Assembly: GCA_016872125.1 (NCBI GenBank)
Contig: VHBD01000009.1
Coordinates: forward strand, 1 to 20,638
Direction: 5' to 3'
DNA: 20,638 bases
From: Sphingomonadales bacterium
Lineage (GTDB): Bacteria; Bacteroidota; Bacteroidia; UBA7662
Below the pieces are notes generated by a model that saw only the letters and a list, made by a program, of their open reading frames with translations, made no database searches and was not told where the DNA came from. Below are positions 4,843-14,181 of this stretch, one piece after another. Made by a program: the position numbers and the translations under genes. Position 1 is the stretch's first letter, and every line of letters starts with the position of its first letter.

Positions 4843-6978
4843 ATGCGCATCGTTACCCTGTCATTATTCGCCGTTTTGTTTACCCTTTCGTCCTCCCCGA
4901 ATGCCACCGGTCAAGCTCCGGCGGAGACCCTGCATTACCCGGATACCAAACGGGTTGACCAATTGGACAACTATTTCGGGAAAGTCGTTGAGGATCCATA
5001 CCGCTGGTTGGAAGACGATCGATCCGAGGAAACGGCCGAGTGGGTGAGTCGGCAGAACGAAGCCACCTTTGGATACCTCAAGGCGATACCCTACCGAGCA
5101 GATGTGCGCAAGAGGCTGGAGAAATTATGGAATTACGAGAAATACTCCGCCCCGTTCAAGGAAGGGAAATACACCTACTTTTTCAAAAACAATGGCCTTC
5201 AGAACCAGTCTGTGCTGTACCGTGAAATTTCTGGGAGCAATGCAAGCCCGGAAGTTTTTCTTGATCCCAATAATTTCTCCAAAGATGGAACCTCATCCCT
5301 CGCGGGTATTCAATTCTCCGAAGATGGCTCCCTCTGCGCGTATCAAATCAGCGAAGGTGGATCGGATTGGCGCAAGGTGGTGGTCATGGATGTGCTAAAA
5401 CGGAAGCTTTTGGGGGATACGTTATTCGATGTTAAGTTTTCATCCCTATCCTGGAAAGGGCAAGAAGGATTCTTTTATTCCAGTTACGACAAGCCCAAAG
5501 ACGGCTCCGCGCTTTCGGGCAAAACCCAGCATCACAAATTGTATTACCATCGGATGGGCAAATCTCAAGGTGAGGATGAATTGATTTTTGGTGGGGAGAA
5601 ACAGCCTTACCGCTATTTGGGTGCTGTGGTTAGCGAAGATAATCGATGGCTCTTTATTTCTGCAGCTCAGGCTACCTACGGTAACGAGCTTTATGTCAAA
5701 GATTTATCCATCAAAAACTCACCTATCCTGCCCATGATCACCGGGCTTGACTACGAAAGCGATGTGGTGCATGTGGAGGGTGATCGAATCTATGTACTGA
5801 CCAATCTCAAGGCCCCCAACCGCAGGCTAATGGTGGCAACTGCCAAAGATCCATCATCATCCCTGTGGCAAGAGCTTATTGCAGAAACGGAATCTCCTTT
5901 GTCGGTGACGGCTGCTGGCGGTTATTTGATGGCGACTTACCTCAAAGATGCCGTTTCCCAGGTTATTCAATACGATTTGCAAGGTAAGCGTATTCACGAG
6001 GTACCATTGCCGGGCTTAGGCACCGCCTCCGGCTTTGGAGCCAAGCGCCGTGAAACGGAATGTTATTATTCTTTTACCTCGTACACCCAGCCTCCGGTAA
6101 TTTACCGATACGATTTCCAAGGAGGGTCCAAGATCTTCAAACAAAGCAAGGTGGATTTTGAGCCCGACCAATACGTGAGCACCCAGGTTTTTTACCAATC
6201 CAAGGACGGCACCAAAGTACCGATGATTCTGACCCACCGCAGGGATGTGAACCCAAACGGCGAGAACCCGGTATTGCTCTACGGCTACGGGGGATTTAAC
6301 ATCTCGTTGACTCCTAGTTTTTCGGTGTCCAACTTATTCTTTATGGAACAGGGCGGGATTTATGCCGTAGCGAATCTCCGTGGGGGAGGCGAGTACGGGG
6401 ACCAATGGCACGATGCCGGAACCAAAATGCGTAAGCAAAATGTCTTTGATGATTTCATCGCTGCGGGGGAGTGGTTAATCCAGAACGGCTACACCCAACC
6501 CGATCGCTTGGCGATTGCCGGGGGTTCCAACGGTGGCTTGTTGGTCGGAGCCTGCATGACCCAACGTCCTGATTTGTTCAAAGTTTGCTTTCCAGCTGTA
6601 GGGGTGATGGATATGCTTCGTTATCATACGTTCACCGCCGGTGCTGGTTGGGCTTATGATTATGGCCGTTCCGATGATTCCGAAGAAATGTTCGAATACC
6701 TGCGTGCTTATTCACCGGTTCATAATGTTCGGAGCAAAGTCTCCTACCCTGCGACCATGGTGACCACCGCTGATCATGATGATCGCGTTGTTCCGGCCCA
6801 TTCCTACAAATTTATCGCGGAATTGCAAAGCAAACAGGCCGGTCCAGCCCCGGTTTTGATCCGAATCGATGTGAAAGCAGGACATGGCGCGGGCAAACCA
6901 ACCTCCATGATCTTGGACGAGGCCGCGGACAAATGGTCCTTCCTTTTCTACAACATGGGATTGGAGCCTCGATTCTAA
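4843..6978 (+). CDS. Secreted prolyl oligopeptidase (family S9A)
   Basis: A 711-residue serine peptidase cutting short peptides after proline. An N-terminal signal peptide ('M-R-I-V-T-L-S-L-F-A-V-L-F-T-L', cleavage near A-T-G-Q-A, about residue 26) points to the periplasm. Residues about 35-440 are the N-terminal and beta-propeller part ('D-P-Y-R-W-L-E-D' is the family start). The alpha/beta-hydrolase domain carries the triad Ser562 in G-G-S-N-G-G, Asp646 in D-H-D-D-R-V-V-P and His681 in A-G-H-G-A-G-K-P. The frame is open back to 4615 through crtZ; ATG 4843 was chosen because it begins the signal peptide. It may be read through from crtZ, but a link to carotenoids is not evident. It lacks a recognisable T9SS C-terminal domain. 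The stop lies eight bases from the end of the convergent addA-like gene. Confidence 0.93.
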   Translation: MRIVTLSLFAVLFTLSSSPNATGQAPAETLHYPDTKRVDQLDNYFGKVVEDPYRWLEDDRSEETAEWVSRQNEATFGYLKAIPYRADVRKRLEKLWNYEKYSAPFKEGKYTYFFKNNGLQNQSVLYREISGSNASPEVFLDPNNFSKDGTSSLAGIQFSEDGSLCAYQISEGGSDWRKVVVMDVLKRKLLGDTLFDVKFSSLSWKGQEGFFYSSYDKPKDGSALSGKTQHHKLYYHRMGKSQGEDELIFGGEKQPYRYLGAVVSEDNRWLFISAAQATYGNELYVKDLSIKNSPILPMITGLDYESDVVHVEGDRIYVLTNLKAPNRRLMVATAKDPSSSLWQELIAETESPLSVTAAGGYLMATYLKDAVSQVIQYDLQGKRIHEVPLPGLGTASGFGAKRRETECYYSFTSYTQPPVIYRYDFQGGSKIFKQSKVDFEPDQYVSTQVFYQSKDGTKVPMILTHRRDVNPNGENPVLLYGYGGFNISLTPSFSVSNLFFMEQGGIYAVANLRGGGEYGDQWHDAGTKMRKQNVFDDFIAAGEWLIQNGYTQPDRLAIAGGSNGGLLVGACMTQRPDLFKVCFPAVGVMDMLRYHTFTAGAGWAYDYGRSDDSEEMFEYLRAYSPVHNVRSKVSYPATMVTTADHDDRVVPAHSYKFIAELQSKQAGPAPVLIRIDVKAGHGAGKPTSMILDEAADKWSFLFYNMGLEPRF

Positions 6979-6979
6979 G

Positions 6980-6996
6980 GGTAGCCTTAGGCTGCC
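6980..6996. terminator. Hairpin between convergent peptidase and addA ends
   Basis: GGTAGCC (6980-6986) pairs with GGCTGCC (6990-6996) over seven pairs including one G-T wobble. The three loop bases TTA (6987-6989) are exactly the addA-like stop codon read on the minus strand. The stem starts one base after the peptidase stop (6976-6978). There is no T-tract on either side. It is well placed as a bidirectional end signal. Confidence 0.45.
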
Positions 6997-9900
6997 GCTC
7001 CACCGACGTAGACCACATCTCCCTCGGCAGGGATGCCGGCATCGCGCAGGGCGAAAAGGTATCGGTTCAATTGCTCGAGGTGACTTTCCCGAACAGCACC
7101 TGTTTTGAATTCGATAACACGGGCTGTACCGTCTTGGCGCAGCAGTACCATATCGGGTTTCAAAAATTGACCATCCCCCATCAGGAGAGGCATTTCGCGC
7201 AGAACCTTGCAAGATCCATCCCAACAATCTCGAAGGTCATCCCTACCCAAGACTTCGAGAATCCAACCCCTAACTTTCTCTTTCAACGTCAAGGTCAAAT
7301 CAGGCCTCGCCATAAATTCCTCGATAGCAAGGGTATGCTTCTTGGGTTCCTCGAATTGGGCCACGACTTGATGGAACAAAGCTCCTGCCTCGACAGGATC
7401 TGACCAGTGACTCTGCCAGTTCAAATTCTGCTCCATGCAAAGCCTGGGGGAAAGGGTAGTCATGGGGTTCGGTATTGCGGTATCGGGGATTCGTTGGGTA
7501 GGGTTAGTGTTGGGCTGGGGGAGCAGTCTTTCTTCGAAGGTAAAGCTAAGCGGTTGTCCCAAAGTCCAACTTTCAAAGGCTGAATGATCCCGATGAACCA
7601 GCCCTTGCCCTTGAGGAGTCTGCACGAATTCTTCAAAAAGTTTGGCAAAGGTGAGAGGACCACTGTTGGAGGTTTTCTTTTCGGTCACCATGATCATGGC
7701 GGATTTAGCTCTGGTCAAAGCCACATACAAAAGATTCAAATAATCCAAATCGTTGTTAAGATCTTCCTGAATGCCAATGGATTGCAGGTGTACTGGTCCT
7801 TTCTTGAGCTTGCTCGTCGAAACAAGGTGAATTGGCGGGGGTTGATCCTCATTGATTTCTTGGGTCTGCAGGGATGCGTCTTGGTTTGCTTGCAGCCATT
7901 GGTATTCAATGACCGATAATTTTTTCGAACGGTCCAATTCAGGAAGGATCACCACCGGAAATTCCAAACCCTTGGCACTGTGTACTGTGAGCACAGTGAC
8001 GGCTTGACCTTGGTCCTGAATTTGTAATTTGATATTCAAGCGATTTCTCTTCCACCAATCCCGGAGTTCCTGGGCTCCTAACCCTGTAGCGCATTGCAAA
8101 GTCCATTCCTCAAGCAAGCGTTTGACATAAGCATCCTGGGTGGCGCACCCCAAGGTGTAAGCAATTTCATGAAGTTGCAGGCCCAAGGGGAGCTGCAGCA
8201 AGAGATCTTCGTTCCAGAGCGGGAAATGTTGGGTTAACCACTCCTTGAGCCGGAGCGGTTGTTCACCTCGCTTGTATTGTTCCGGATTGAGCGCAAGAAA
8301 AAACAGGTCTTGATTCAACAGGCTGCTCGAATCGTGAAGGAATTGCCAGGCCGTGATCAGTTTTTCGACCTCAGGATGCAGGCCCAGGACGAGACTGTCC
8401 GGAGAAATCACAGCCTGCCCTGCAGCCATTAAGCCGCTGGCGATTTCTGCTCCTACCTTGTTGGTTCGGACCAGTATAGCGATATCCTTGGGTTTGTAAA
8501 GGGGGATCCCATCAGCTTCTAGGGCCAATTGGGCCTGAAGTATTTCCAAACAAAGCCTAACCCTTTCCGAGGCCAAGGAGACCCCGGTTTTTTCGTAGTC
8601 CCAAACGGCAACTTGCACCGTTCCATCCAATGTCTGGCTAGCGGGCTCCTTTGCGGAGCATTTTTGTTCGACATCCACAAAAAAAGGATCGGTGATCTCA
8701 CCATGCTTGAGGCGTAAACATCCGAAAAATGAATTGTTAAATTCAATAATATTCCTGAAAGAACGATAATTCTCCCGCAAAAATTTCGCTTCAAATAAGC
8801 CTTCCCAAAGGGCGGAAATTGAATTTCCTAACATATCCTTAGGAAGGGAAGCGAGCAGGCGGGCATCTCCGTTTCTCCATCGGTAGATGGATTGTTTGAC
8901 ATCCCCCACCATAAGTGCCGTGCCGCCAGCCGCTATGGCATTATCGGCCAAAGGGAACAAACACTGCCATTGAAGCAAACTGGTATCCTGGAATTCATCG
9001 ATCAAAACATGTTGGTATCGTTGCCCAACCCGGTCGCATAGGTATTCCGGATGGGTTTGACGGATCAGGTCGGCCATCTGAAAATACATGAAATTCAAAG
9101 GCATTCGGAGTTGGTTTCGGTTGAATTCTATGAAATGTTGGTACATGGAACCCATAAGCGTGGTAGCGTAGCGCATATCCAAAAGCGCGGATAGCAATTC
9201 CACTTCACCCGCTGAATCAGCTCGGTAATTCATAAACTCAATGACTTCTTGAACCCAAGAATCCGGCAAGCGTAAGTTGCATTTGGGTTGAAGGACACGC
9301 CTTTCGTCAAGGGCTTTTTTGGCGGTGGAATGCAGAGCCCCCCAATCTCCACCTGCCAATTTTTCGAGGTGGCCCAAAATCCCACTGCTTTTTTGGACAA
9401 AGTCATCCGTATCAAAGCCCAGGTCTCTGGCTTCTTGCGCTAGCTTAGCCGCGATCTTCAGCGTATAATCCAAATGGTTTTGAAGCTTGGCTTCAAGTTC
9501 ATCGAAATGCCTTTGGTAGGATTCCGGGCTACGCTCCAAGAGCTGATGTAAATGTGCATAGGTTCTGTCCTCAAAGAGAAACCCAGCGTATTTCTCCAAC
9601 ATGGATCGGGTATTCCATGATTGCTCTTTTTGGTTCCGGTTTTGGGCCATAAAGTGCAATAAATCCGTTACGGCTTGGTTGTCTTTCCCCAGGTTGTTCA
9701 TCCACTCATCCAAGGCCTGTTCGATGACCAGGTCCCGATCCAGTTCAATATCAAAATCAAGCCCCGTCCGTAGTTCCCTGTAGAAGGGCCGTGCAAGTTG
9801 GGTAATGAAAGAATCAATGGTGCTTACAGCGGTATCGTTGTAACGATGTAACATGTGTTGCAGGTATTGAAAAGATCGGTTGCGTAGGGTTTCTCGGCTG

Positions 9901-10172
9901 CACTCCAAGGCCTGAATCAGGCTAGTTTCCATAGCATCCGACCTTTGATCGGCTGTTCGCGTTGCAGGTTCCATGGCCATGTAGCGGAGTTGCTTAAGGA
10001 TGCGCTCTTTCATCTCCATGGAGGCCTTGCGTGTAAAGGTGATCGCAAGGGCCTGCCTTACGGTTCGAGGGTCATCAGCAAGCAGCAATAGCCTAAGAAA
10101 GGCATAGACCAGGTTATGGGTTTTGCCTGAACCGGCCGAGGCCCTGTACACCAATAAGTTTCTCGCTGCCAT
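6987..10172 (-). CDS. AddA/RecB-type helicase-nuclease
   Basis: A 1061-residue UvrD-family helicase with a C-terminal RecB-type nuclease, acting in double-strand break resection. The N-terminus has Walker A 'A-S-A-G-S-G-K-T' (11-18) and motif Ia 'I-T-F-T-R-K-A-S'. Motif II is 'L-I-D-E-F-Q-D-T-S' (D392-E393) and motif III 'G-D-V-K-Q-S-I-Y-R-W-R'. Motif V is 'T-V-H-S-A-K-G-L-E-F' and motif VI 'L-Y-V-A-L-T-R-A-K'. The PD-(D/E)xK nuclease is complete: H934, D1007, E1021-F-K1023. ATG 10172 is used; a TTG three codons upstream is the alternative. The usual partner AddB (nuclease with iron-sulfur cysteines) is not adjacent: upstream is a divergent DUF4271 gene. AddA is more likely than RecB by size and phylum, but the name is not certain. 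Confidence 0.88.
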   Translation of the reverse strand: MAARNLLVYRASAGSGKTHNLVYAFLRLLLLADDPRTVRQALAITFTRKASMEMKERILKQLRYMAMEPATRTADQRSDAMETSLIQALECSRETLRNRSFQYLQHMLHRYNDTAVSTIDSFITQLARPFYRELRTGLDFDIELDRDLVIEQALDEWMNNLGKDNQAVTDLLHFMAQNRNQKEQSWNTRSMLEKYAGFLFEDRTYAHLHQLLERSPESYQRHFDELEAKLQNHLDYTLKIAAKLAQEARDLGFDTDDFVQKSSGILGHLEKLAGGDWGALHSTAKKALDERRVLQPKCNLRLPDSWVQEVIEFMNYRADSAGEVELLSALLDMRYATTLMGSMYQHFIEFNRNQLRMPLNFMYFQMADLIRQTHPEYLCDRVGQRYQHVLIDEFQDTSLLQWQCLFPLADNAIAAGGTALMVGDVKQSIYRWRNGDARLLASLPKDMLGNSISALWEGLFEAKFLRENYRSFRNIIEFNNSFFGCLRLKHGEITDPFFVDVEQKCSAKEPASQTLDGTVQVAVWDYEKTGVSLASERVRLCLEILQAQLALEADGIPLYKPKDIAILVRTNKVGAEIASGLMAAGQAVISPDSLVLGLHPEVEKLITAWQFLHDSSSLLNQDLFFLALNPEQYKRGEQPLRLKEWLTQHFPLWNEDLLLQLPLGLQLHEIAYTLGCATQDAYVKRLLEEWTLQCATGLGAQELRDWWKRNRLNIKLQIQDQGQAVTVLTVHSAKGLEFPVVILPELDRSKKLSVIEYQWLQANQDASLQTQEINEDQPPPIHLVSTSKLKKGPVHLQSIGIQEDLNNDLDYLNLLYVALTRAKSAMIMVTEKKTSNSGPLTFAKLFEEFVQTPQGQGLVHRDHSAFESWTLGQPLSFTFEERLLPQPNTNPTQRIPDTAIPNPMTTLSPRLCMEQNLNWQSHWSDPVEAGALFHQVVAQFEEPKKHTLAIEEFMARPDLTLTLKEKVRGWILEVLGRDDLRDCWDGSCKVLREMPLLMGDGQFLKPDMVLLRQDGTARVIEFKTGAVRESHLEQLNRYLFALRDAGIPAEGDVVYVGGAAA

Positions 10173-10335
10173 GGAACCCAATTTGATTTTTAAAGGTAAA
10201 TTTGAAGAATAAACGCACAGCGTAAATTCAAGAAGAATTGTTCAAGATAAATCAAAAATGCATTAACGCGGGTATTGCCTGTTTAAGTTTTTGTTTGTCA
10301 AGAGAATCTAGGACCTTTTTATTGGAAATTTCGTC
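10173..10335. other. Divergent intergenic region, nothing firm
   Basis: This AT-rich gap separates the divergent addA-like and DUF4271 genes and must hold both promoters. TTTGTTTG (10290-10297) is one mismatch from TAnnTTTG for the + strand, but the nearest upstream TTG (10275-10277) is only 12 bases away. For the minus strand TACCTTTA about 15 bases before the ATG is one mismatch off. I see no RNA gene or clear inverted repeat. Confidence 0.4.
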
Positions 10336-11010
10336 ATGAGCCCAGGGATATGGAGAGGGACTGAATCCTCCGACAGCTATTTTATACTTTGGTGGTTGAT
10401 TGGGGTCCTCGCCTCTTGGTTATTAGCCAAAGAGCCCGGTTTCTATGGCGGAAAACTGCATGCCCTCATCAATTACAGAATTTTTCTGCAAGGCATTCGT
10501 CAAAAGGGTCAAGAATCAAGTTTGATATCCAAAGGTTGGACGTTGGTAGGATATTCAAGCCTTGGCCTAACCCTGACCGGGTTACCTCATTTTCAAAGAA
10601 TTTTGGTTTCGATGCTCCCAGAGGCTTTGGGAAATGCTCCGGTATTGGTCTTGCTCTGGATCATCGTTTTGAGTACAGCCTCAGGATTTTGGGCAGGATT
10701 CCTGAGGGTATGGGCCTGGGTTGCGGAGTTTGACGAAGGGTATCGTTGGCTCAAAGCGAGTTTCTACGGGGTATTTCACGCCTTGATCCCCTTTATGTTG
10801 GTCCTGCCGTTGTTCACCCGATACGGTACACCCTCATGGATCGCATGGACCTATGCCATATCCTTGGGTCTTTTGGGTCTTGCCGTGGGCTTTAGGTGGG
10901 TTCGATTGCTTCGTTTGGCAAATGAATTATCGATTCACCGCCTTTTTTTGATGGTTTTCTATATTTGCACCTTCGAAATCATCCCCATCACGATGATTGC
11001 AATGAAATAA
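10336..11010 (+). CDS. DUF4271 integral membrane protein
   Basis: A 224-residue protein with about six hydrophobic helices (around 14-31, 65-85, 98-125, 142-162, 166-188 and 199-220) and no soluble domain, so it lies in the inner membrane. The C-terminal 'F-Y-I-C-T-F-E-I-I-P' matches the DUF4271 end signature (F-Y-x-C-x-x-E-I-x-P). Its function is unknown. The stop is four bases before hemD, so the two are co-transcribed and probably translationally linked. In Bacteroidota this gene commonly sits beside hemD and ahead of the T9SS core, which supports the family call; a T9SS role is only implied by place. Confidence 0.75.
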   Translation: MSPGIWRGTESSDSYFILWWLIGVLASWLLAKEPGFYGGKLHALINYRIFLQGIRQKGQESSLISKGWTLVGYSSLGLTLTGLPHFQRILVSMLPEALGNAPVLVLLWIIVLSTASGFWAGFLRVWAWVAEFDEGYRWLKASFYGVFHALIPFMLVLPLFTRYGTPSWIAWTYAISLGLLGLAVGFRWVRLLRLANELSIHRLFLMVFYICTFEIIPITMIAMK

Positions 11011-11014
11011 CCGC

Positions 11015-11785
11015 ATGGCAGAAGCCTCCCCCCAAAAAACCAAAATTCGAACCATCCTCGTATCCCAACCCAAACCGGAGCCGGGAGAACGCCCACCCTT
11101 GGTGGAATTGGGAAACCGATACGGGGTCAAAGTCGACTTCAGGCCCTTTATTGAAGTCAAAGGGATTTCCGCCAGGGAGTTCCGGAAGGCCCGAATAGCC
11201 TTGGGGGAATATCCTGCAGTGATCTTCAACAGCAAAAATGCTGTGGATCATTATTTCAGGCTTTGCGAGGAAATGCGTGTAGAAGTGGATCCTGAAACCC
11301 GGTATTTCTGCATTTCTGATAATGTAGGCCATTATTTGCAGCGATATACCCAACTCCGGAAACGGAAGATTGCCTTTGGGAAAGGCAAATTGGAAGATCT
11401 CCTGCCTCAAATGCTGAAGCATAAGGAAATTGCCTATCTGATGCCTTGTTCCGATGCACTTTCAGAAAGTTTCTTGGTTAAGGCGGAAGAATCTGGCCTC
11501 AACATCACCAAAGCTGTGATGTTCCAAACCGTTTCCAGTGATTTAAGTGATTTAGCTGATATTAAGTACGATGTTTTGTGCTTTTTCAGCCCGATGGGGA
11601 TCAAGTCTCTTTATGAGAATTTTCCTGATTTTGTGCAAAACGAGACAAAAATAGCCGCTTTGGGAACCCAAACGCATGAGGCTGTGATTCAAAGGGGTCT
11701 CAGGCTGGACATTGCCGCTCCAACCCCGGAGTTTCCTTCTTTGGTCATGGCCATCGAGGCCTGCCTGAAAAAGCCTTTCAAATAA
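11015..11785 (+). CDS. hemD: Uroporphyrinogen-III synthase (Bacteroidota type)
   Basis: A 256-residue cytoplasmic enzyme that closes and inverts ring D of hydroxymethylbilane in heme synthesis. HemD sequences are very divergent; the two-domain layout is visible. The first domain has 'I-L-V-S-Q-P-K-P' (13-20), 'P-F-I-E-V-K' and 'A-V-I-F-N-S-K-N-A-V' (68-77). The second has 'I-A-Y-L-M-P-C-S-D-A-L', 'C-F-F-S-P-M-G-I-K-S-L' (where the family has F-T-S-P-x-x-V) and 'I-A-A-L-G-T-Q-T-H-E-A' near the end (family G-x-x-T). The place between DUF4271 and porP is the one normal for the phylum. A cotranscript with the upstream DUF4271 gene is likely. Confidence 0.85.
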   Translation: MAEASPQKTKIRTILVSQPKPEPGERPPLVELGNRYGVKVDFRPFIEVKGISAREFRKARIALGEYPAVIFNSKNAVDHYFRLCEEMRVEVDPETRYFCISDNVGHYLQRYTQLRKRKIAFGKGKLEDLLPQMLKHKEIAYLMPCSDALSESFLVKAEESGLNITKAVMFQTVSSDLSDLADIKYDVLCFFSPMGIKSLYENFPDFVQNETKIAALGTQTHEAVIQRGLRLDIAAPTPEFPSLVMAIEACLKKPFK

Positions 11786-11789
11786 AGCT

Positions 11790-11805
11790 CAAATCCCACG
11801 ATTTG
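11790..11805 (+). terminator. Weak hairpin after hemD
   Basis: CAAATC (11790-11795) pairs with GATTTG (11800-11805) across the loop CCAC, four bases after the hemD stop, followed by a T-rich stretch interrupted by C and G. It may partly end the DUF4271-hemD transcript before porP (start 11823). The stem is short and AT-rich. Confidence 0.3.
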
Positions 11806-11822
11806 TTCGTTTCTTCGGGTTA

Positions 11823-12788
11823 ATGAACGCTGGTTTGAAACAACCCTTCAAGAAACTGATCACTCGGTTCCTGTTAACCGCTGCAGGTTTGTTGGTCTCG
11901 ATTTGGGTTAACGCTCAACAAGAGCCCAAGTGGAACCAATACATGTTCAACGATTTTTATTTCAACCCCGGGGTTGCAGGGTCGAGACCGGCCATCAGCA
12001 CAATCTTAGCCTCTCGATATCAATGGGTTAATATTCCAGAAAATGCCTCACCCCGAACCACCTGTTTCAGTATTCATGCACCGGTTGAGTTTTTGCGTGG
12101 TGGGTTGGGGTTGTTGGTGGTTCAAGACCAGGAGTTTTTCAACAAAAGCACCAACGTTCGTCTTAATTATGCCTTTCGTATTCCTTTTCGAACTTTCAGT
12201 ATGGGATTGGGGGTCTACGGGGGGATGATCCAAACCTCTTTGGATGGCACCAAATTTCGTCCGGAGACTCCCAATGACCCGCTCTTGGTTTCTTCCAATG
12301 TACAGGCTAATGCATTTGACCTGGGGGCCGGGATTAATTTTCAATCCTCGCGTTGGTTTGTGAATTTTGCCTTCAATCGGCTTAATCAACCCAAACTTCA
12401 GTTCAACAATACCGGTTCAACCCTGACTTATGCCCGGAATCTTTTTGCATCAGCGGGGTACCAAATTCCTTTGAACAGATACTGGAGGCTAACGCCATCC
12501 GTTCTTTTTAAGTCCAATTCCTTCATTTCTCAAGTTGATTATAACCTTATGCTTTCCATTGGAACCCGGATCTGGTTAGGGGGAGGGTACTCTCAAGGAG
12601 ATGGTTTCGTTGGACTTCTGGGTTACCGGATGAGAAACGGAGTACGGTTTGGGTATTCTTTTACCGAACATACCGGTGAGTTGGGAGGATTGGCTAACGG
12701 TTCTCACGAGGTTTTCTTGGGGTATGACTTTACTATCAAAATCCCTCCTCCACCTCAGAAAAAGATTTTAACTCCACGGTATTTCTAA
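11823..12788 (+). CDS. porP: Type IX secretion membrane protein PorP/SprF
   Basis: A 321-residue outer-membrane beta-barrel protein of the T9SS, needed for secretion and in gliding species for attachment of SprB-like adhesins. A signal peptide (positive residues 6-15, hydrophobic 16-29, cleavage near V-N-A, residue 31) is followed by the family opening 'Q-Y-M-F-N-D-F-Y-F-N-P-G-V-A-G-S-R' (38-54). Alternating aromatic strands follow, such as 'N-V-R-L-N-Y-A-F-R-I-P-F' and 'L-G-A-G-I-N-F'. The C-terminus 'E-V-F-L-G-Y-D-F-T-I-K' matches the family last strand. It begins the T9SS run and is 50 bases upstream of gldK. Several paralogues usually exist in a genome; the one next to gldK is normally the core PorP/SprF. 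Confidence 0.93.
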   Translation: MNAGLKQPFKKLITRFLLTAAGLLVSIWVNAQQEPKWNQYMFNDFYFNPGVAGSRPAISTILASRYQWVNIPENASPRTTCFSIHAPVEFLRGGLGLLVVQDQEFFNKSTNVRLNYAFRIPFRTFSMGLGVYGGMIQTSLDGTKFRPETPNDPLLVSSNVQANAFDLGAGINFQSSRWFVNFAFNRLNQPKLQFNNTGSTLTYARNLFASAGYQIPLNRYWRLTPSVLFKSNSFISQVDYNLMLSIGTRIWLGGGYSQGDGFVGLLGYRMRNGVRFGYSFTEHTGELGGLANGSHEVFLGYDFTIKIPPPPQKKILTPRYF

Positions 12789-12838
12789 GCTTTTTTCACA
12801 ATTTCTTATTTGATAGCTACCTTTAGCATTCGCAAAAA

Positions 12839-14134
12839 ATGAATATGACCGTAAAGAATCACATGAATACAACTGCAAAGCCCTCTTGGCCGTTGTCTTT
12901 TCTCGTTCTAGGAATTGGATTACTGCTGGTATCTTGCAGTGGTGGGAATACGGGCGACCTTATCGGGGCACGCGATGGTGGCCGATGGTTAGAAACAACG
13001 CCTTATGGAATGGTGTACATCCGGCAGGGCACGTTCTTGTACGGCCAAGGGGACCAGGATATCTTGTTCAATATGAACAGTCCTCTGAAGAACATCACCA
13101 TGCGCCCGTTCTACATGGATGATGCCGAAATTTCAAACACCGAATACCGTCAGTTTATCAATTGGGTGAGGGATTCAATAGCCCACACGATTTTGGGCAA
13201 TACCGTAGAGGATGAAGATGGTAATGAATACATCAATTGGAAAGCAAGAATCAATTGGGCTGACCCTGCGGTCATCGAAGAACTGGAAGATTTGTTTCTT
13301 CCCGAAAATCAGCGGATCTTTGGTCGGAGAGAATGGAATACTCCTCGTTTTGTTTACAATTACAAAACCTACGATCATTCCTCTGCAGTCGCTAACGGCT
13401 CTGGACGGAATCGTAATGAATTCGTAGAGGCTCGTTCCATCAATATTTATCCGGATACCTTGGTGTGGACCACCGACATGGCCTATTCGTACAACGAGCC
13501 TCAAACTCAATTATACTTTAGTCATCCAGCGTATTACGATTACCCTGTGGTAGGGGTTACCTGGAATCAAGCCACTGCATTCTGTGACTGGCGTACCAGG
13601 TTATTGCAGTCGTATCGTCAGTCCAAAAGAATGAGCATAGGCTTCCCGTTTCGATTACCTACCGAGGTTGAATGGGAATATGCCGCCCGCGGTGGCCGTA
13701 TGTCATCTCCCTATCCTTGGGGTGGGCCTTCATTGCGCAACAACCGTGGTTGTTTGTTAGCCAACTTCAAACCCGGTAGAGGTAACTACGTGGATGATGG
13801 CGTGACGTACACCGCCAAAACCTATTCATTCAATCCCAATGATTTTGGATTGTACAACATGGCTGGTAATGTTGCGGAGTGGACGGCCTCGACCTTTGAT
13901 GAATCTGCCAGCTCCTTCATAGGGGATTTAAATCCTGATTATCGTTACAATGCCAAGGCAAATGACCCTTCTTACCTCAAAAGGAAAGTCATCCGCGGAG
14001 GAAGTTGGAAGGATGTTGGGTATTTCTTGATGAATGGCACCAGGTCGTATGATTTTCAGGACTCTGCCCGCTCAACCATTGGCTTTCGATGTGTAATGGA
14101 TTTTACAGGTCGTGACATTAGAGACATTCGGTAG
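12839..14134 (+). CDS. gldK: T9SS ring lipoprotein GldK/PorK
   Basis: A 431-residue lipoprotein that with GldN forms the periplasmic ring under the outer membrane. The signal ends in the lipobox L-V-S-C with Cys33. The rest is an FGE-sulfatase (SUMF1) fold: 'M-V-Y-I-R-Q-G-T-F' near 58, 'F-Y-M-D-D-A-E-I-S-N-T-E-Y-R-Q-F' near 91-106, 'P-V-V-G-V-T-W-N-Q-A' (235-244), 'F-R-L-P-T-E-V-E-W-E-Y-A-A-R-G-G', 'N-M-A-G-N-V-A-E-W' and 'G-F-R-C' near the end. The region that carries the two catalytic cysteines in true formylglycine-generating enzymes here reads 'G-T-R-S-Y-D-F' without Cys, in keeping with a structural role. Alternative starts at codons 3 and 9 are possible. The gldL start lies 47 bases downstream of its stop. 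Confidence 0.95.
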   Translation: MNMTVKNHMNTTAKPSWPLSFLVLGIGLLLVSCSGGNTGDLIGARDGGRWLETTPYGMVYIRQGTFLYGQGDQDILFNMNSPLKNITMRPFYMDDAEISNTEYRQFINWVRDSIAHTILGNTVEDEDGNEYINWKARINWADPAVIEELEDLFLPENQRIFGRREWNTPRFVYNYKTYDHSSAVANGSGRNRNEFVEARSINIYPDTLVWTTDMAYSYNEPQTQLYFSHPAYYDYPVVGVTWNQATAFCDWRTRLLQSYRQSKRMSIGFPFRLPTEVEWEYAARGGRMSSPYPWGGPSLRNNRGCLLANFKPGRGNYVDDGVTYTAKTYSFNPNDFGLYNMAGNVAEWTASTFDESASSFIGDLNPDYRYNAKANDPSYLKRKVIRGGSWKDVGYFLMNGTRSYDFQDSARSTIGFRCVMDFTGRDIRDIR

Positions 14135-14181
14135 GGTCATTGTTTTTACTGCTTGAGTATTTAAATTCTAAACTTTCAAAC

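Noticed and set aside
10275..10297. Possible promoter TTG...TTTGTTTG for the DUF4271 gene
   Set aside because: The spacing of 12 bases is too short for the Bacteroidota promoter pattern and the -7 box is imperfect.
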